Shown piece by piece: positions 1-7,272 of a DNA stretch of 64,000 nt. The notes under the pieces are model-generated. The model made no database searches. It was not told the DNA's origin and worked only from the letters and a program-made list of their open reading frames with translations. Positions within the stretch are counted from its first letter, which is position 1. Every line of letters starts with the position of its first letter. The stretch comes from an uncultured Bacteroidaceae bacterium (GTDB lineage Bacteria; Bacteroidota; Bacteroidia; Bacteroidales; Bacteroidaceae): NCBI GenBank assembly GCA_934426255.1, contig CAKRYD010000012.1, positions 1-64,000 of the forward strand, in the 5' to 3' direction. Both the position numbers and the translations under genes were made by a program.

Positions 1-322
1 AGATTACGGAGCAAGCGACCAGCAGACCGAGAACGGCAGCAAGTGCAGATATACAAGCGGCAATAGCCGTTACTTTGTTCCAATTTATAGGATTTCGCAA
101 ACGTGGATTAAAGAACATATACGTTTCGCCGCTTTCAGTGAGGGCTGCATCAACAAGCCCCACCTCTTCCGACCAAAAGCCACGAACCAACCCCTTTTGT
201 TCCAAAGAACGCACAGCAGGAGCAAAAGCAAGTTTTTCTATTTGCTTCAACTTACTGCCGTCATTACGTTGTAGCCAGCGTAACACGCGCTTTTCTTCTT
301 TGGATAATTCTATGCGTTCCAT
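1..322 (-). CDS. Partial winged-helix/membrane protein (paralogue of the next gene)
   Basis: The frame opens at ATG 322 and is still open at the window edge. It encodes about 107 residues beginning MERIELSKEEKRVLRWLQ. An N-terminal part of about 75 residues looks like a small winged-helix fold ('PAVRSLEQKGLVRGFW', then a TxxG turn). It is followed by an NPINW motif and one hydrophobic segment (about residues 86-106). It is a clear paralogue of the gene at 332-658, nearly collinear with about half the residues identical, and starts 9 nt after that gene's stop, so both are probably cotranscribed. The function is unknown. A membrane-anchored DNA-binding or superinfection role is only a guess. 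Confidence 0.75.
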   Translation of the reverse strand, partial: MERIELSKEEKRVLRWLQRNDGSKLKQIEKLAFAPAVRSLEQKGLVRGFWSEEVGLVDAALTESGETYMFFNPRLRNPINWNKVTAIAACISALAAVLGLLVACSVI

Positions 323-331
323 GTAGCCATG

Positions 332-658
332 TTATTTGAAGAGTACGGAGCAAGCGACCAGTAGGGCGAGAACCGACAAAAGCACGGATATGCAAGCAGC
401 AACGGCTCCAACTTTACCCCAATTTATAGGATTTGTTAGACGCGGATAAGTAGCAAGATATAATTTGCCTTCATCCGTCAAGACAGAACAAACCAAGCCT
501 TCCTCCACCGACCAAAAGCCACGCGCAAGCCCTTTACGTTGCAGAGAACGAACCGCGCCGTTAAACTTGCTTTTCGGGTAAGTTGTGGGGCAAACGTCTG
601 TATTCTGCAGCATACGCAAAACCGCTTTTTCTTCCTTTGTCAGTCGTACATGCTCCAT
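332..658 (-). CDS. Winged-helix/membrane protein, first of a tandem pair
   Basis: This 108-residue protein starts MEHVRLTKEEKAVLRML. It has a winged-helix-like N-terminal half, the NPINW motif and one C-terminal membrane segment. The longer reading from a TTG at 679 is rejected because that codon lies inside the -7 promoter box (677-684). ATG 658 also matches the start of the paralogue downstream. No family is recognised. In the prophage it sits divergently from an XRE regulator, so it may belong to a lysogeny or superinfection-immunity module, but the sequence does not prove this. Confidence 0.75.
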   Translation of the reverse strand: MEHVRLTKEEKAVLRMLQNTDVCPTTYPKSKFNGAVRSLQRKGLARGFWSVEEGLVCSVLTDEGKLYLATYPRLTNPINWGKVGAVAACISVLLSVLALLVACSVLFK

Positions 659-676
659 ATAATGGCATTGTTTGCA

Positions 677-708
677 CAAAGTTAGCCATTTCCATGCATT
701 TGCGCAAA
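677..708 (-). promoter_or_regulatory. Bacteroidetes-type promoter for the membrane-protein pair
   Basis: On the minus strand, TTTG (705-708) and TAACTTTG (677-684) are separated by 20 nt. This matches the -33 TTTG and -7 TAnnTTTG consensus. It fixes the start of the downstream gene at 658. Confidence 0.7.
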
Positions 709-833
709 ACTTTTTTTAGTTGCAAGCGGTACGACAATAACCAAACGTAACATCATGGACACAAATAAGGACAAAGAAAGGGGTGCAAACGTACCCAAAC
801 ATAACTATTCAACAAAAAAATAATCGCCCATAT

Positions 834-866
834 TGTTGTATAGCGTTACAACATATACTATCTTTG
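834..866 (+). promoter_or_regulatory. Promoter with overlapping palindromic operator
   Basis: TTG at 836-838 and TATCTTTG at 859-866, 20 nt apart, form a Bacteroidetes promoter. A perfect 7-bp inverted repeat, TGTTGTA / TACAACA (834-840 and 847-853, 6-nt centre), covers the -33 element and spacer. This is the expected layout for autorepression by the XRE protein encoded 20 nt downstream. That the XRE protein binds here is inference. Confidence 0.65.
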
Positions 867-884
867 CAGAAACAAAAAAGTTTT

Positions 885-1196
885 ATGCAAGCAAAGGAGA
901 TTAAAAAGGACATTTACGACATTGACGCTTTGATAGATGAACGCTTTGGAAAGGAAGGAACGCCTGAGCGAGCCGAAGCGGAAGAACGCGCCTATACTTT
1001 CTATACGGGCGCGATAATTGAGGAAGCACGCAAGAAAGCCAAGATTAGCAAGGCTGAATTAGCGCGGAGATTAGGCACAGACCGCGCCTATATAACGCGC
1101 ATAGAAAGCGGTCAGATAGAACCGAAGGTTTCCACCTTCTACCGCATAGCAGCCGCCCTCGGTTGTACCGTTGGACTTATTACGCCGATTGGCTGA
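885..1196 (+). CDS. XRE-family HTH regulator, HigA-like solo antitoxin
   Basis: A 103-residue protein. Residues about 15-55 have the pattern of HigA-type antitoxins (RFGKEGTPERAEAEERAY, FYTGAIIEEARKKA). A cro/C1 helix-turn-helix follows at about 60-95 (ISKAELARRLGTDRAYITRIESG). HigA proteins are normally cotranscribed with a HigB RelE-type toxin, but none is present on either side. Start: ATG 885 is used because the longer reading from 783 would begin upstream of the promoter (834-866). The protein probably represses its own promoter through the palindrome there. A phage repressor role is possible but not shown. Confidence 0.85.
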   Translation: MQAKEIKKDIYDIDALIDERFGKEGTPERAEAEERAYTFYTGAIIEEARKKAKISKAELARRLGTDRAYITRIESGQIEPKVSTFYRIAAALGCTVGLITPIG

Positions 1197-1218
1197 TACA
1201 GCAGCCAGCGCAGAAAGA

Positions 1219-1255
1219 AAAAGCCGCCGCGTTACATTGATACGCGACGGCTTTT
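1219..1255. terminator. Bidirectional terminator between convergent genes
   Basis: Arms 1219-1232 and 1242-1255 pair over 14 bp with one mismatch around a 9-nt loop. They have A-rich and T-rich edges on either strand. It separates the XRE gene from the convergent gene at 1287-1829. Confidence 0.75.
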
Positions 1256-1286
1256 GTATTTTGCAATAGCAAGAATTACTCAAAAA

Positions 1287-1829
1287 CTATTTCTTTGCAG
1301 CCTTAAAGACTTTATATGTTTCCGATATAGTGTTGGCGGCTTTCTTGTTTAGCGCGAAGTCTATATAGCCGTCCGTTGTATTGATACGCATATCGGTAAT
1401 AACCTTTCCTTCCAACGCTGAGCAGTCACCAACCAAATAGATGTTAAGACCATATAAGGCAGAACCCCAAGCCCCTACTGTACCTTCACCTTTTCCAGAT
1501 ACCGTAAAGTCCGTATTTTGGAAAACGTAAGTATTCCCGTCGGCATCAAGGAAAATAACATCGGCGTTTTTAGATAGGGCTATAACCTCATTCGTACACC
1601 ATTTCAAGCGCAAATATTCAGCTTCGCCCGACTTACGGAAGGCTATCCAAATATTTTTCATTAGTCGCCCACCCGTAGACCCTAATACGTTTTTGTCCGA
1701 AACGATTTTCTCAAACGAAGTTTCGATGATTTGTTTTTTGGTAAACTTGTCGGTTTCGTTTACCTTGATTTTCTGTGCCATACTACACAAAGGGAGTAAG
1801 GCAAAGAGAGGAAAAAGTAATTTTTTCAT
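1287..1829 (-). CDS. Secreted protein of unknown function (possible moron)
   Basis: A 180-residue protein with a clear Sec signal peptide (MKKLLFPLFALLPLCSMA, predicted cleavage before Q19). The mature part is rich in beta-prone segments and has no cysteine lipobox. I do not recognise the family. It is transcribed against the structural genes and stands alone between a terminator and a gene-poor region. That placement is typical of a moron, a gene expressed from the lysogen that modifies the host cell. The start ATG is well placed for the signal peptide. Confidence 0.7.
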   Translation of the reverse strand: MKKLLFPLFALLPLCSMAQKIKVNETDKFTKKQIIETSFEKIVSDKNVLGSTGGRLMKNIWIAFRKSGEAEYLRLKWCTNEVIALSKNADVIFLDADGNTYVFQNTDFTVSGKGEGTVGAWGSALYGLNIYLVGDCSALEGKVITDMRINTTDGYIDFALNKKAANTISETYKVFKAAKK

Positions 1830-1891
1830 TTGGATTTAGTATTTTTGCACCCACCGCCCGAAGTAGGTATTTTACTTAACCGTATAAAGAA

Positions 1892-1963
1892 GCGCGGGCT
1901 ATATAGGTTTATGTATTTGAGGCATCGCCAAACGCCTAACGAAAATAAACCGTATAGCCGCGC
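1892..1963. repeat. Long imperfect inverted repeat
   Basis: Arms 1892-1912 and 1945-1963 pair over about 19 bp with bulges (GCGCGG.CTATA..GGTTTAT against its complement). Between them AGGC and GCCT can form an inner stem. A plus-strand TATTTTTG box lies about 50 bp upstream. It could be a structured RNA or a protein-binding site. It is not placed to terminate any gene seen here. Confidence 0.5.
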
Positions 1964-2217
1964 TTTGCCGTTATATTCAGAAAATGGATATACGACTTTG
2001 CGCACAGGCTTATTTTTCGTTATTTGTGAAATTTGGCGATTTTCAAATACAAAAAACCTAACGCTTCCTTATGTTGCCCGGATTTCTCCCCGAACAACGC
2101 CACAAAATTACTAAATAATTTGCAACACGCAAGCGAAAAACAGACACAGAGCGAAGAAAAAGCATAAAACCATGATTTCAGACCGAAATAGTTATGTTCC
2201 CATAGCCATTTATACAG

Positions 2218-2476
2218 ATAAGCGGACATAACTACAAGATAACTCCACATAACCAAAACATAACCGAGAGATAACTGGACATAACCGAAAGATAACCCAC
2301 ACATAACCGAGAGATAACCCACAGATAACCAAAAACGCGGATAAGATAACCGAGAGATAACCGAAGTATAACCAAGACACAACCAAAGGATAATCGAAAC
2401 ATAACCCACAGATAACCGAAAGATAACCCAAACATAACCGAAGCATAAACCAAGATAAGCGGAATATAACCTAAGC
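2218..2476. repeat. Array of about 24 degenerate 11-bp repeats, block 1
   Basis: Units of consensus ATAACCGAGAG follow one another, most exactly 11 nt long, a few 10, and one 16-nt unit followed by a 5-nt unit. The minus strand reads open in all three frames through the block. That is a consequence of an 11-nt period with few stops, not of three genes. The period is close to one helical turn, so a protein binding each unit would track one face of the DNA. Confidence 0.9.
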
Positions 2477-2582
2477 GCAAAAGCAAGAAGTAGCATAACG
2501 ACAGAACGAAAAACACTGAATTAATACGCTTCGATAGGGAATAAGACAAAAAGACCACAAAACAGCCTTTTTTACCTTATTT

Positions 2583-2680
2583 ATAAGATAACCAAAGATA
2601 ACCCACACATAACCGAGAGATAACCCACAGATAACCAAAAACGCGGATAAGATAACCGAGAGATAAGCGAAGATAACCCA
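2583..2680. repeat. 11-bp repeat array, block 2, with a 73-bp exact duplication of block 1
   Basis: About nine more units. Positions 2594-2666 are identical to 2288-2360, an offset of 306 bp. The odd 16-nt and 5-nt units are copied as well, so this is a segmental duplication and not independent expansion. Confidence 0.9.
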
Positions 2681-2724
2681 TATCCATATCCATATCCATA
2701 TCTATATATATTGTTGTTGTTGTT
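2677..2724. repeat. Simple repeats (TATCCA)n and (TTG)n
   Basis: A short hexanucleotide run of TATCCA-type units passes into TATATATA and then TTG repeated five times. It directly follows the second 11-bp array block. No gene is seen around it. Confidence 0.85.
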
Positions 2725-2788
2725 GATAAAAGAAAGAAATATATAAAGAAAGAAAGGCGGAAGTGTTTTTTTGCGAAAAGCAAGAACA

Positions 2789-2816
2789 ACCATTTTCGCG
2801 CCTTCACGAAAATGGT
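2789..2816. repeat. Perfect 10-bp stem-loop
   Basis: ACCATTTTCG (2789-2798) and its complement (2807-2816) flank an 8-nt loop. No T-tract follows, so it is not a clear terminator. The rest of 2725-3060 shows no gene. A second, looser stem at about 2952-3005 (CGGCGTTTTT with AAAAAC.ACGCCG) encloses GTTCA/TGAAC. Confidence 0.6.
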
Positions 2817-3062
2817 GGAGCAAGCAAAACAGACGAAGAATAGAAAGGCAGCAGCTTGCAGCCATTAAAAGCAAAAAATAGAGATCATAGAATACGGAGA
2901 TGCCAGCTACAACACAAGAAAAGCCGTACAACACCACAGGAAGCCACTACACGGCGTTTTTATGTTCAAATCGATAAAGTGAACACTGAAAGAAAAACAA
3001 CGCCGTAGAGAGCCTTAAAACGGCATAATCAGAAAAGCTGCTTTCGGTGGAATTTTTTCAAA

Positions 3063-3132
3063 GTGGTGAAGTGTTGGCGAAGTGTTTGCTTAAAATTCTT
3101 GCTATTCGTATCGCTTTAATACGCTAACTTTG
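3063..3132 (+). promoter_or_regulatory. Late-gene control region: paired 11-bp elements plus -7 box
   Basis: Two GAAGTGTT elements spaced 11 bp apart lie within 3063-3088. A TAACTTTG box follows at 3125-3132, upstream of the first structural gene. A 26-bp copy of the 3063-3088 element, inverted and with three mismatches, lies at 18765-18790, upstream of another phage promoter. No good -33 TTTG is seen here, as expected if an activator binds in its place. That last point is inference. Confidence 0.55.
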
Positions 3133-3159
3133 CAAAGAAAAATTAGTTTTCAATAGTTT

Positions 3160-3888
3160 ATGAACGAATTACAAGAAAGGATTTTAGCACTACTTGTGGC
3201 CAAGTTCCAAGGCGTGCGTAAAGACGGGTTGCAGCAGTTGGCGGCCGCTATCGGCTTACAGGTTGCAAGCGAAGAAGAAGCTAACCAAGTCGTAGATAAA
3301 CTTACCGCCGACAAGGTGAGCGGATTTGTAACGGAATGGCGGAGGACAGCCGACGCAGAGATTAAGAAGGCTAACGACACCTACGAAGAAGGACTTAGAC
3401 GTAAGTACGACTTCAAGGAGAAGAACACGCCCGACCCCAATCCTGCGCCCGACCCCAACAAGCCAACAGAAGGCGGAGCGGTGACGCTGGACGCGATTAG
3501 CAAACTTATTGACGCGAAGCTGAAGGGCGTGCAAGACAGCATTACCACGCTTAACGCCGATAAGGTGGCGACTTCGCGACGTGAACTATTTGTAGCCAAG
3601 TTGGACGAAGCCAAGGTAGAGGGGCGGCAGCGTGAAATGATGTTGCGCAACTTCGACCGCGCTAACACCACATTTGCCAATGACGACGATTTCAACAGCT
3701 ACCTAACAGAAGCGCAAGGCGACATCGCAGCTTTGCAGCAGGAACACGCCGACAGCGGACTGCAAGGACACGAAAAGCCCATCTTTGGAGCCGTGAACAA
3801 AGACGGGATTAGTAGCGGCGTAGCAGACTACATCAAGGCGCGTACTGCAGAGAGTGAGAACAAGACCCTAACGGGTAAGGAAGTCTAA
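3160..3888 (+). CDS. Putative capsid scaffold/assembly protein
   Basis: A 242-residue protein lying two genes upstream of the major capsid gene, the usual scaffold position. It is charged and mostly helical. A Pro/Asn/Asp-rich linker at about residues 92-105 (PDPNPAPDPNKP) separates an N-terminal helical part from a C-terminal helical part (SRRELFVAKLDEAKVEGRQR and following). This architecture resembles GP20/DUF4355-type scaffold proteins. No protease motif is visible. The assignment rests on position and composition, with no firm homologue recognised. Confidence 0.6.
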   Translation: MNELQERILALLVAKFQGVRKDGLQQLAAAIGLQVASEEEANQVVDKLTADKVSGFVTEWRRTADAEIKKANDTYEEGLRRKYDFKEKNTPDPNPAPDPNKPTEGGAVTLDAISKLIDAKLKGVQDSITTLNADKVATSRRELFVAKLDEAKVEGRQREMMLRNFDRANTTFANDDDFNSYLTEAQGDIAALQQEHADSGLQGHEKPIFGAVNKDGISSGVADYIKARTAESENKTLTGKEV

Positions 3889-3905
3889 CGTAAAAATTCC
3901 ACAAC

Positions 3906-4487
3906 ATGGGTTTAAGAATAGACCGTAAGCAGGACAAGCGCGTAGTACACGCTTGCACGCACAATCTGGCGGACATTCCGAACGGTGTAACCGTTTGTGC
4001 CGCTGACCTCGTGGCTGGTGGAGTGTTGCAGGAAGGAACGGTTATAGGCAAAGACGAAGCCGGACTTTTCCATGCAGTCAAGACAGCGCGAGTAACAGAA
4101 GCGGCGACCAAAACCGCCACTTCCTACAAGGTGGCAAAAGGCCATCACTTCAAAAAGGGCGATTTCGTCATGTTAAAGGTTGGCGGAGCAGCTTATGCAA
4201 TTACAGGCATAGACAGCAGCGAAGCAACCCACGATACAATAACCGTAGGCACGACCCTCGGTGAGGTTGTGGCGGTAGGCGATGCTCTTGTACAAGCCGG
4301 TGCAGAAGCAGCCAGCGGCGCAGCCTTCAAGTACAAGCCGAAAGCCATGACGGGCGACGGCTATGACGTAGAAGCCCTTAACAACCATTTCGTAACAGCC
4401 GTTACTATTGGTCAGTTCAAAGAGAGTGTTATCCCGGCAGTAAGCGGCGATATTAAAACCGCGCTCCCCGGTATTGTCTTAATTTAA
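3906..4487 (+). CDS. Head decoration / head fibre-like protein
   Basis: A 193-residue, Ala/Gly/Val-rich protein with a repeating beta pattern (VLQEGTVIGKDEAGLFHAVK, TVGTTLGEVVAVGDALVQAG). It sits directly before the major capsid gene, like lambda gpD-type decoration proteins and the head-fibre proteins of Bacteroides phages. It ends 12 nt before the capsid start, so the two are translated from one message and probably at high level. Role inferred from position and beta-rich composition. Confidence 0.6.
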   Translation: MGLRIDRKQDKRVVHACTHNLADIPNGVTVCAADLVAGGVLQEGTVIGKDEAGLFHAVKTARVTEAATKTATSYKVAKGHHFKKGDFVMLKVGGAAYAITGIDSSEATHDTITVGTTLGEVVAVGDALVQAGAEAASGAAFKYKPKAMTGDGYDVEALNNHFVTAVTIGQFKESVIPAVSGDIKTALPGIVLI

Positions 4488-4499
4488 CGAGAGTAAGTT

Positions 4500-5606
4500 A
4501 TGATAGGAACTTTAATGCGCGGACTTAACGAACGCGACATGCAAGCCGTAATTAATACCTACGACTTGAAGCCCTACTACTATCCCACGCTGTTTCCGTT
4601 GAAAGAAACCTACACTTTGACGTGGAAGGCGCTGGAAACGCAAGTAGGCTTGAAGATTGCCGCCGATTTGGTAGCAAGGGGCGCAACCATTGACACCAAG
4701 ACGCGCGAAGCCATTCAGCGCATACAGGGCGATATACCCAAGATCGCCGTAAAGCGCACCAAGAACGACGAAGAGCTGAACGACTACGACATCATGGTAG
4801 CCATGACTTCGCAGAACCCCGACCTTCGCGCTTTGGTAGACGCGTGGGCAGAAGATACCAACTTTTGTTGGACAGCCGTAGCCGCCCGTTTGGAGTGGAT
4901 GGCGTTACAATCTATTTCGTTGGGCAAAATTACGCTTTCCAACACCAACAACGTAAGCGTAATAAGCGAATACGATGTAGACTATTTGCTGCCAGCCGAC
5001 CAAAAGCTGGGCTTTACAACGGGTTCGGCAAATTGGGCGACTTCCACATCAGCAAAGCCGATTACCAAGGACTTTAAGGCAGTCGTTAAGGCAGCTAAGA
5101 AGAAAGGGCATAACTTGAAGTTTGCCTTTATGTCGCTTGACACATTCGCAACCTTTACGGAGTGTGAGGAGGTACAGAAAATTTGCGCTTCATTCGCAGC
5201 AAACGCGCTCGGCATTCAGCAGACCCCAAGCGTAGACCAAGTAAACACCGCCCTTCGCGGTTTGTCCTACCTTCGCGGCTTGCAGATTGTCGTAATAGAC
5301 CAAGATATTACTATCGAATTGGGCGACGGTAGCCGGCCATTCAGCGGCAACCCGTTTGCCGAAAACGTGGTAATGTTCAGCGAAAGCAAAGTACTGGGAC
5401 AGACCTATTGGAAGAAGCCAGCGGACATGAACGTAAAAGGTTCAGCCGCCATTAAGGCATTGAACGGTCACACGCTTATCAAAAAGTTTGCCAACGAAGA
5501 GCCGTTAGAGGAGGTAACAATGGGTATCGCTAACGCATTCCCGGCGTGGCTTTCTTCTTCGCGTTCATGGCTGCTTTCCACCAACAGCGCGACATGGGAT
5601 CACTAA
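4500..5606 (+). CDS. Major capsid protein (gpE-like, HK97 fold expected)
   Basis: A 368-residue protein of the size and position of lambda gpE-type major capsid proteins. The N-terminal region (YYYPTLFPLKETYTLTWKAL) and the middle (RALVDAWAEDTNFCWTAVAARLEWMALQ) fit the pattern of the phage major capsid protein E family seen in Bacteroides phages. The C-terminal half carries the expected alternation of strands (GLQIVVIDQDITIELGDGS, NVVMFSESKVLGQTYW). A stem-loop just after the stop may limit read-through into the connector genes. Confidence 0.85.
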   Translation: MIGTLMRGLNERDMQAVINTYDLKPYYYPTLFPLKETYTLTWKALETQVGLKIAADLVARGATIDTKTREAIQRIQGDIPKIAVKRTKNDEELNDYDIMVAMTSQNPDLRALVDAWAEDTNFCWTAVAARLEWMALQSISLGKITLSNTNNVSVISEYDVDYLLPADQKLGFTTGSANWATSTSAKPITKDFKAVVKAAKKKGHNLKFAFMSLDTFATFTECEEVQKICASFAANALGIQQTPSVDQVNTALRGLSYLRGLQIVVIDQDITIELGDGSRPFSGNPFAENVVMFSESKVLGQTYWKKPADMNVKGSAAIKALNGHTLIKKFANEEPLEEVTMGIANAFPAWLSSSRSWLLSTNSATWDH

Positions 5607-5612
5607 CAACAA

Positions 5613-5650
5613 CCGGGAGGGCTTGAATCTACAAGTTAAAGCCCTTCCGG
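5613..5650 (+). terminator. Stem-loop after the capsid gene (partial terminator?)
   Basis: CCGGGAGGGCTT (5613-5624) pairs with 5639-5650 over 12 bp with one G-T pair and a 14-nt loop. There is no long T-tract, so it more likely protects or attenuates the abundant capsid message than ends it. Confidence 0.55.
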
Positions 5651-5667
5651 CTTTAACCCTTTAGCTT

Positions 5668-5979
5668 ATGACATACAAAGAATGGCTTACCCGTACCGTT
5701 TCACGCTTTGGAGTTGAGGGCGGCGATGTGGAACTGATATTAGCCAACCAGCAAGGCACGATACCCGACCCGGACGCGGAAGTAGATATTACGACCGCGA
5801 AACGCGCCCTTTGCAACGAGTTCGGCTCTATTATTCCGCTTGCCAATGTCAGTGAAGGCGGTTATTCCGTTTCGTGGAATTGGGAAGCTATAAAGTTTTG
5901 GTATAACCAAACCTGCGGCGAATTGGGCATAACACCCATGACTACGCCAAAGGTCAGAAACAGAAGCAACAGATGGTAA
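5668..5979 (+). CDS. Head-tail adaptor (DUF6706-like)
   Basis: A 103-residue protein starting MTYKEWLTRTVSRFGV, with the short helical build of head-tail connector adaptors. It is the first gene after the capsid, where phages place the neck protein that binds the portal. Its last 7 nt overlap the next start. The DUF6706 assignment is from memory of similar Bacteroides phage proteins and is not firm. Confidence 0.6.
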   Translation: MTYKEWLTRTVSRFGVEGGDVELILANQQGTIPDPDAEVDITTAKRALCNEFGSIIPLANVSEGGYSVSWNWEAIKFWYNQTCGELGITPMTTPKVRNRSNRW

Positions 5980-6368
5980 CGGACGTAGTAAACCGACAAT
6001 ACCCACACTACCTCTACAAGCGCACCAGTGATGGCGAAGCCGTGCAGGACGCTAACGGCAGCTGGCACACCAGCGGCGGCGCGTGGACGTTCCACAGCCG
6101 ATGCCGTGAGGAAACCAACGGTAAGGGTACGCAGATACAGGCTGCAAACGGAAAGTTTGTTACGTTCGAGTCGCTTATTCAGATACCCGTAGGAGTTGAG
6201 AGAATACCCGAAGGGACGGAAGTAGCAATAGCGGATGAGCCGTTAGAACCGTCAGCGTTGCTTGACCAAGATAGCATGGCAGAAGCTAAAAATACGGGAG
6301 TTGTTAGGATTTCGGGGGAGTGTTTAAAATTCGACAAGGGTAGGTTACATTCGAGATTATGGGTATAA
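5973..6368 (+). CDS. Head closure / stopper protein
   Basis: A 131-residue beta-rich protein. It lies between the adaptor and the HK97 gp10-like gene and overlaps both (7 and 10 nt). The C-terminal block CLKFDKGRLHSRLWV resembles the end of neck proteins of other Bacteroides phages. Position and size fit a head-closure protein such as HK97 gp7 or SPP1 gp16. Function inferred. Confidence 0.6.
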   Translation: MVTDVVNRQYPHYLYKRTSDGEAVQDANGSWHTSGGAWTFHSRCREETNGKGTQIQAANGKFVTFESLIQIPVGVERIPEGTEVAIADEPLEPSALLDQDSMAEAKNTGVVRISGECLKFDKGRLHSRLWV

Positions 6369-6844
6369 CGGCACAATTCAAAAGCGATATAGACGGCGTG
6401 TTTAACCTCCTGCTTAAGGAGATAGACAGGCAGATAATAGAAAGCCTTTGCCGTGTAGGTGAGGAAGCCGTTAAGTTGGCACGCCTTCCACATGAAAAAG
6501 ATTGGACGGACAGAACGGGCAACCTTCGCTCGTCTATTGGTTATGTCGTGTTTGTGGATGGCAAACAGTACGCGATGAGTACATTTGAGAGCGTACCTCC
6601 CGGAGAGGCCAAACAGCCAAAGAACAGCACATACAATGGCTCTAACGTAGGCTACGCGCTTGCCAAGCAAGTAGGCGAGCAAACGCAGGGCTATGCGCTT
6701 GTGGTTGTGGCAGGCATGAACTACGCGGTTCATGTGGAGAGCAAAGGGCGTGACGTGCTTACATCAGCAGAGAAACAAGCCGAGAAGAACATCGCTAAAG
6801 AATTAGCCGATTTAGTTACTAACGTAAAGAAAGCATTTGAGTAG
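6359..6844 (+). CDS. HK97 gp10-like tail-completion protein
   Basis: A 161-residue protein with the layout of the HK97-gp10 family: an N-terminal helix with AVKLARLP, then 'DRTGNLRSSIGYVVF', and a C-terminal YAVHVESKGRDVLTSAEKQ. In this family the R-T-G-N-L-R-x-S-I motif is the best conserved part. These proteins sit at the tail-head joint. The stop codon shares one base with the GTG start of the next gene. Confidence 0.8.
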   Translation: MGITAQFKSDIDGVFNLLLKEIDRQIIESLCRVGEEAVKLARLPHEKDWTDRTGNLRSSIGYVVFVDGKQYAMSTFESVPPGEAKQPKNSTYNGSNVGYALAKQVGEQTQGYALVVVAGMNYAVHVESKGRDVLTSAEKQAEKNIAKELADLVTNVKKAFE

Positions 6845-7257
6845 TGAAGAATTGCAGTTCCATAGATACAGACGATATTCTGTACAAGATTGTAGCGCAA
6901 GCCGTGAGTACGGGAGTAGTGAAGATCTCCGGAATTGTTTGCCAGGGCGAACGCCCAGACGACAGCGAAACCGAGGATATAGTGATAAACACAATAACCG
7001 TAACACATGACAAACCACAGACGGGAACCTCCAACGTAAACATCTACGTACCAGACTTAAAGGTTAAGATACGAAGAAAGGAACAGCGGAAGGCAGACCG
7101 TGAGCGGCTGCGCGAGATTGGGGACGCACTTGTAGGCTACTTAGACGCGCAGAATATAGCCGACCTTGAATTTTGGATTGAGAACGACATCGTATTACAA
7201 GAGCAACAAGTAAACCAGCACTACCGTAACATTCGGATAGGTTGGAACATTCATTAA
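6844..7257 (+). CDS. Tail terminator-like protein
   Basis: A 137-residue protein that begins with GTG overlapping the preceding TAG (TAGTG), which suggests coupled translation. It has alternating helix and strand with a basic middle (VKIRRKEQRKADRERLREIG). It lies between the gp10-like gene and the tail tube gene, the place of the tail terminator (lambda gpU-like). No firm homology is recognised beyond the position. Confidence 0.6.
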   Translation: MKNCSSIDTDDILYKIVAQAVSTGVVKISGIVCQGERPDDSETEDIVINTITVTHDKPQTGTSNVNIYVPDLKVKIRRKEQRKADRERLREIGDALVGYLDAQNIADLEFWIENDIVLQEQQVNQHYRNIRIGWNIH

Positions 7258-7272
7258 AAAAACAGCAATAAC

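Noticed and set aside
783..884. N-terminal extension of the XRE protein
   Set aside because: It would begin upstream of the promoter and encode an unrelated low-quality stretch; ATG 885 fits the HigA family.
1830..2114. Plus-strand ORF of 94 codons
   Set aside because: Its start precedes the only promoter box, it crosses the inverted repeat, and the product has no protein-like pattern.
2020..2558. Minus-strand ORFs of 158, 108 and 78 codons with membrane-like sequence
   Set aside because: All three frames are open because an 11-nt repeat lacks stops on this strand. The proteins are low-complexity translations of the same repeat in different frames, with no start signals.
2218..2680. CRISPR array
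   Set aside because: Repeats are 11 bp, contiguous and degenerate, with no spacers and no cas genes.
2577..2937. Minus-strand ORFs of 76 and 118 codons
   Set aside because: They run through the second repeat block and the TATCCA/TTG microsatellite; composition is not protein-like.
6295..6935. Similar STGVVKISG / NTGVVRISG segments in two neighbouring tail genes, as a possible duplication
   Set aside because: The match is about ten residues and occurs at the C-terminus of one protein and the N-terminus of the other; it is more likely chance.
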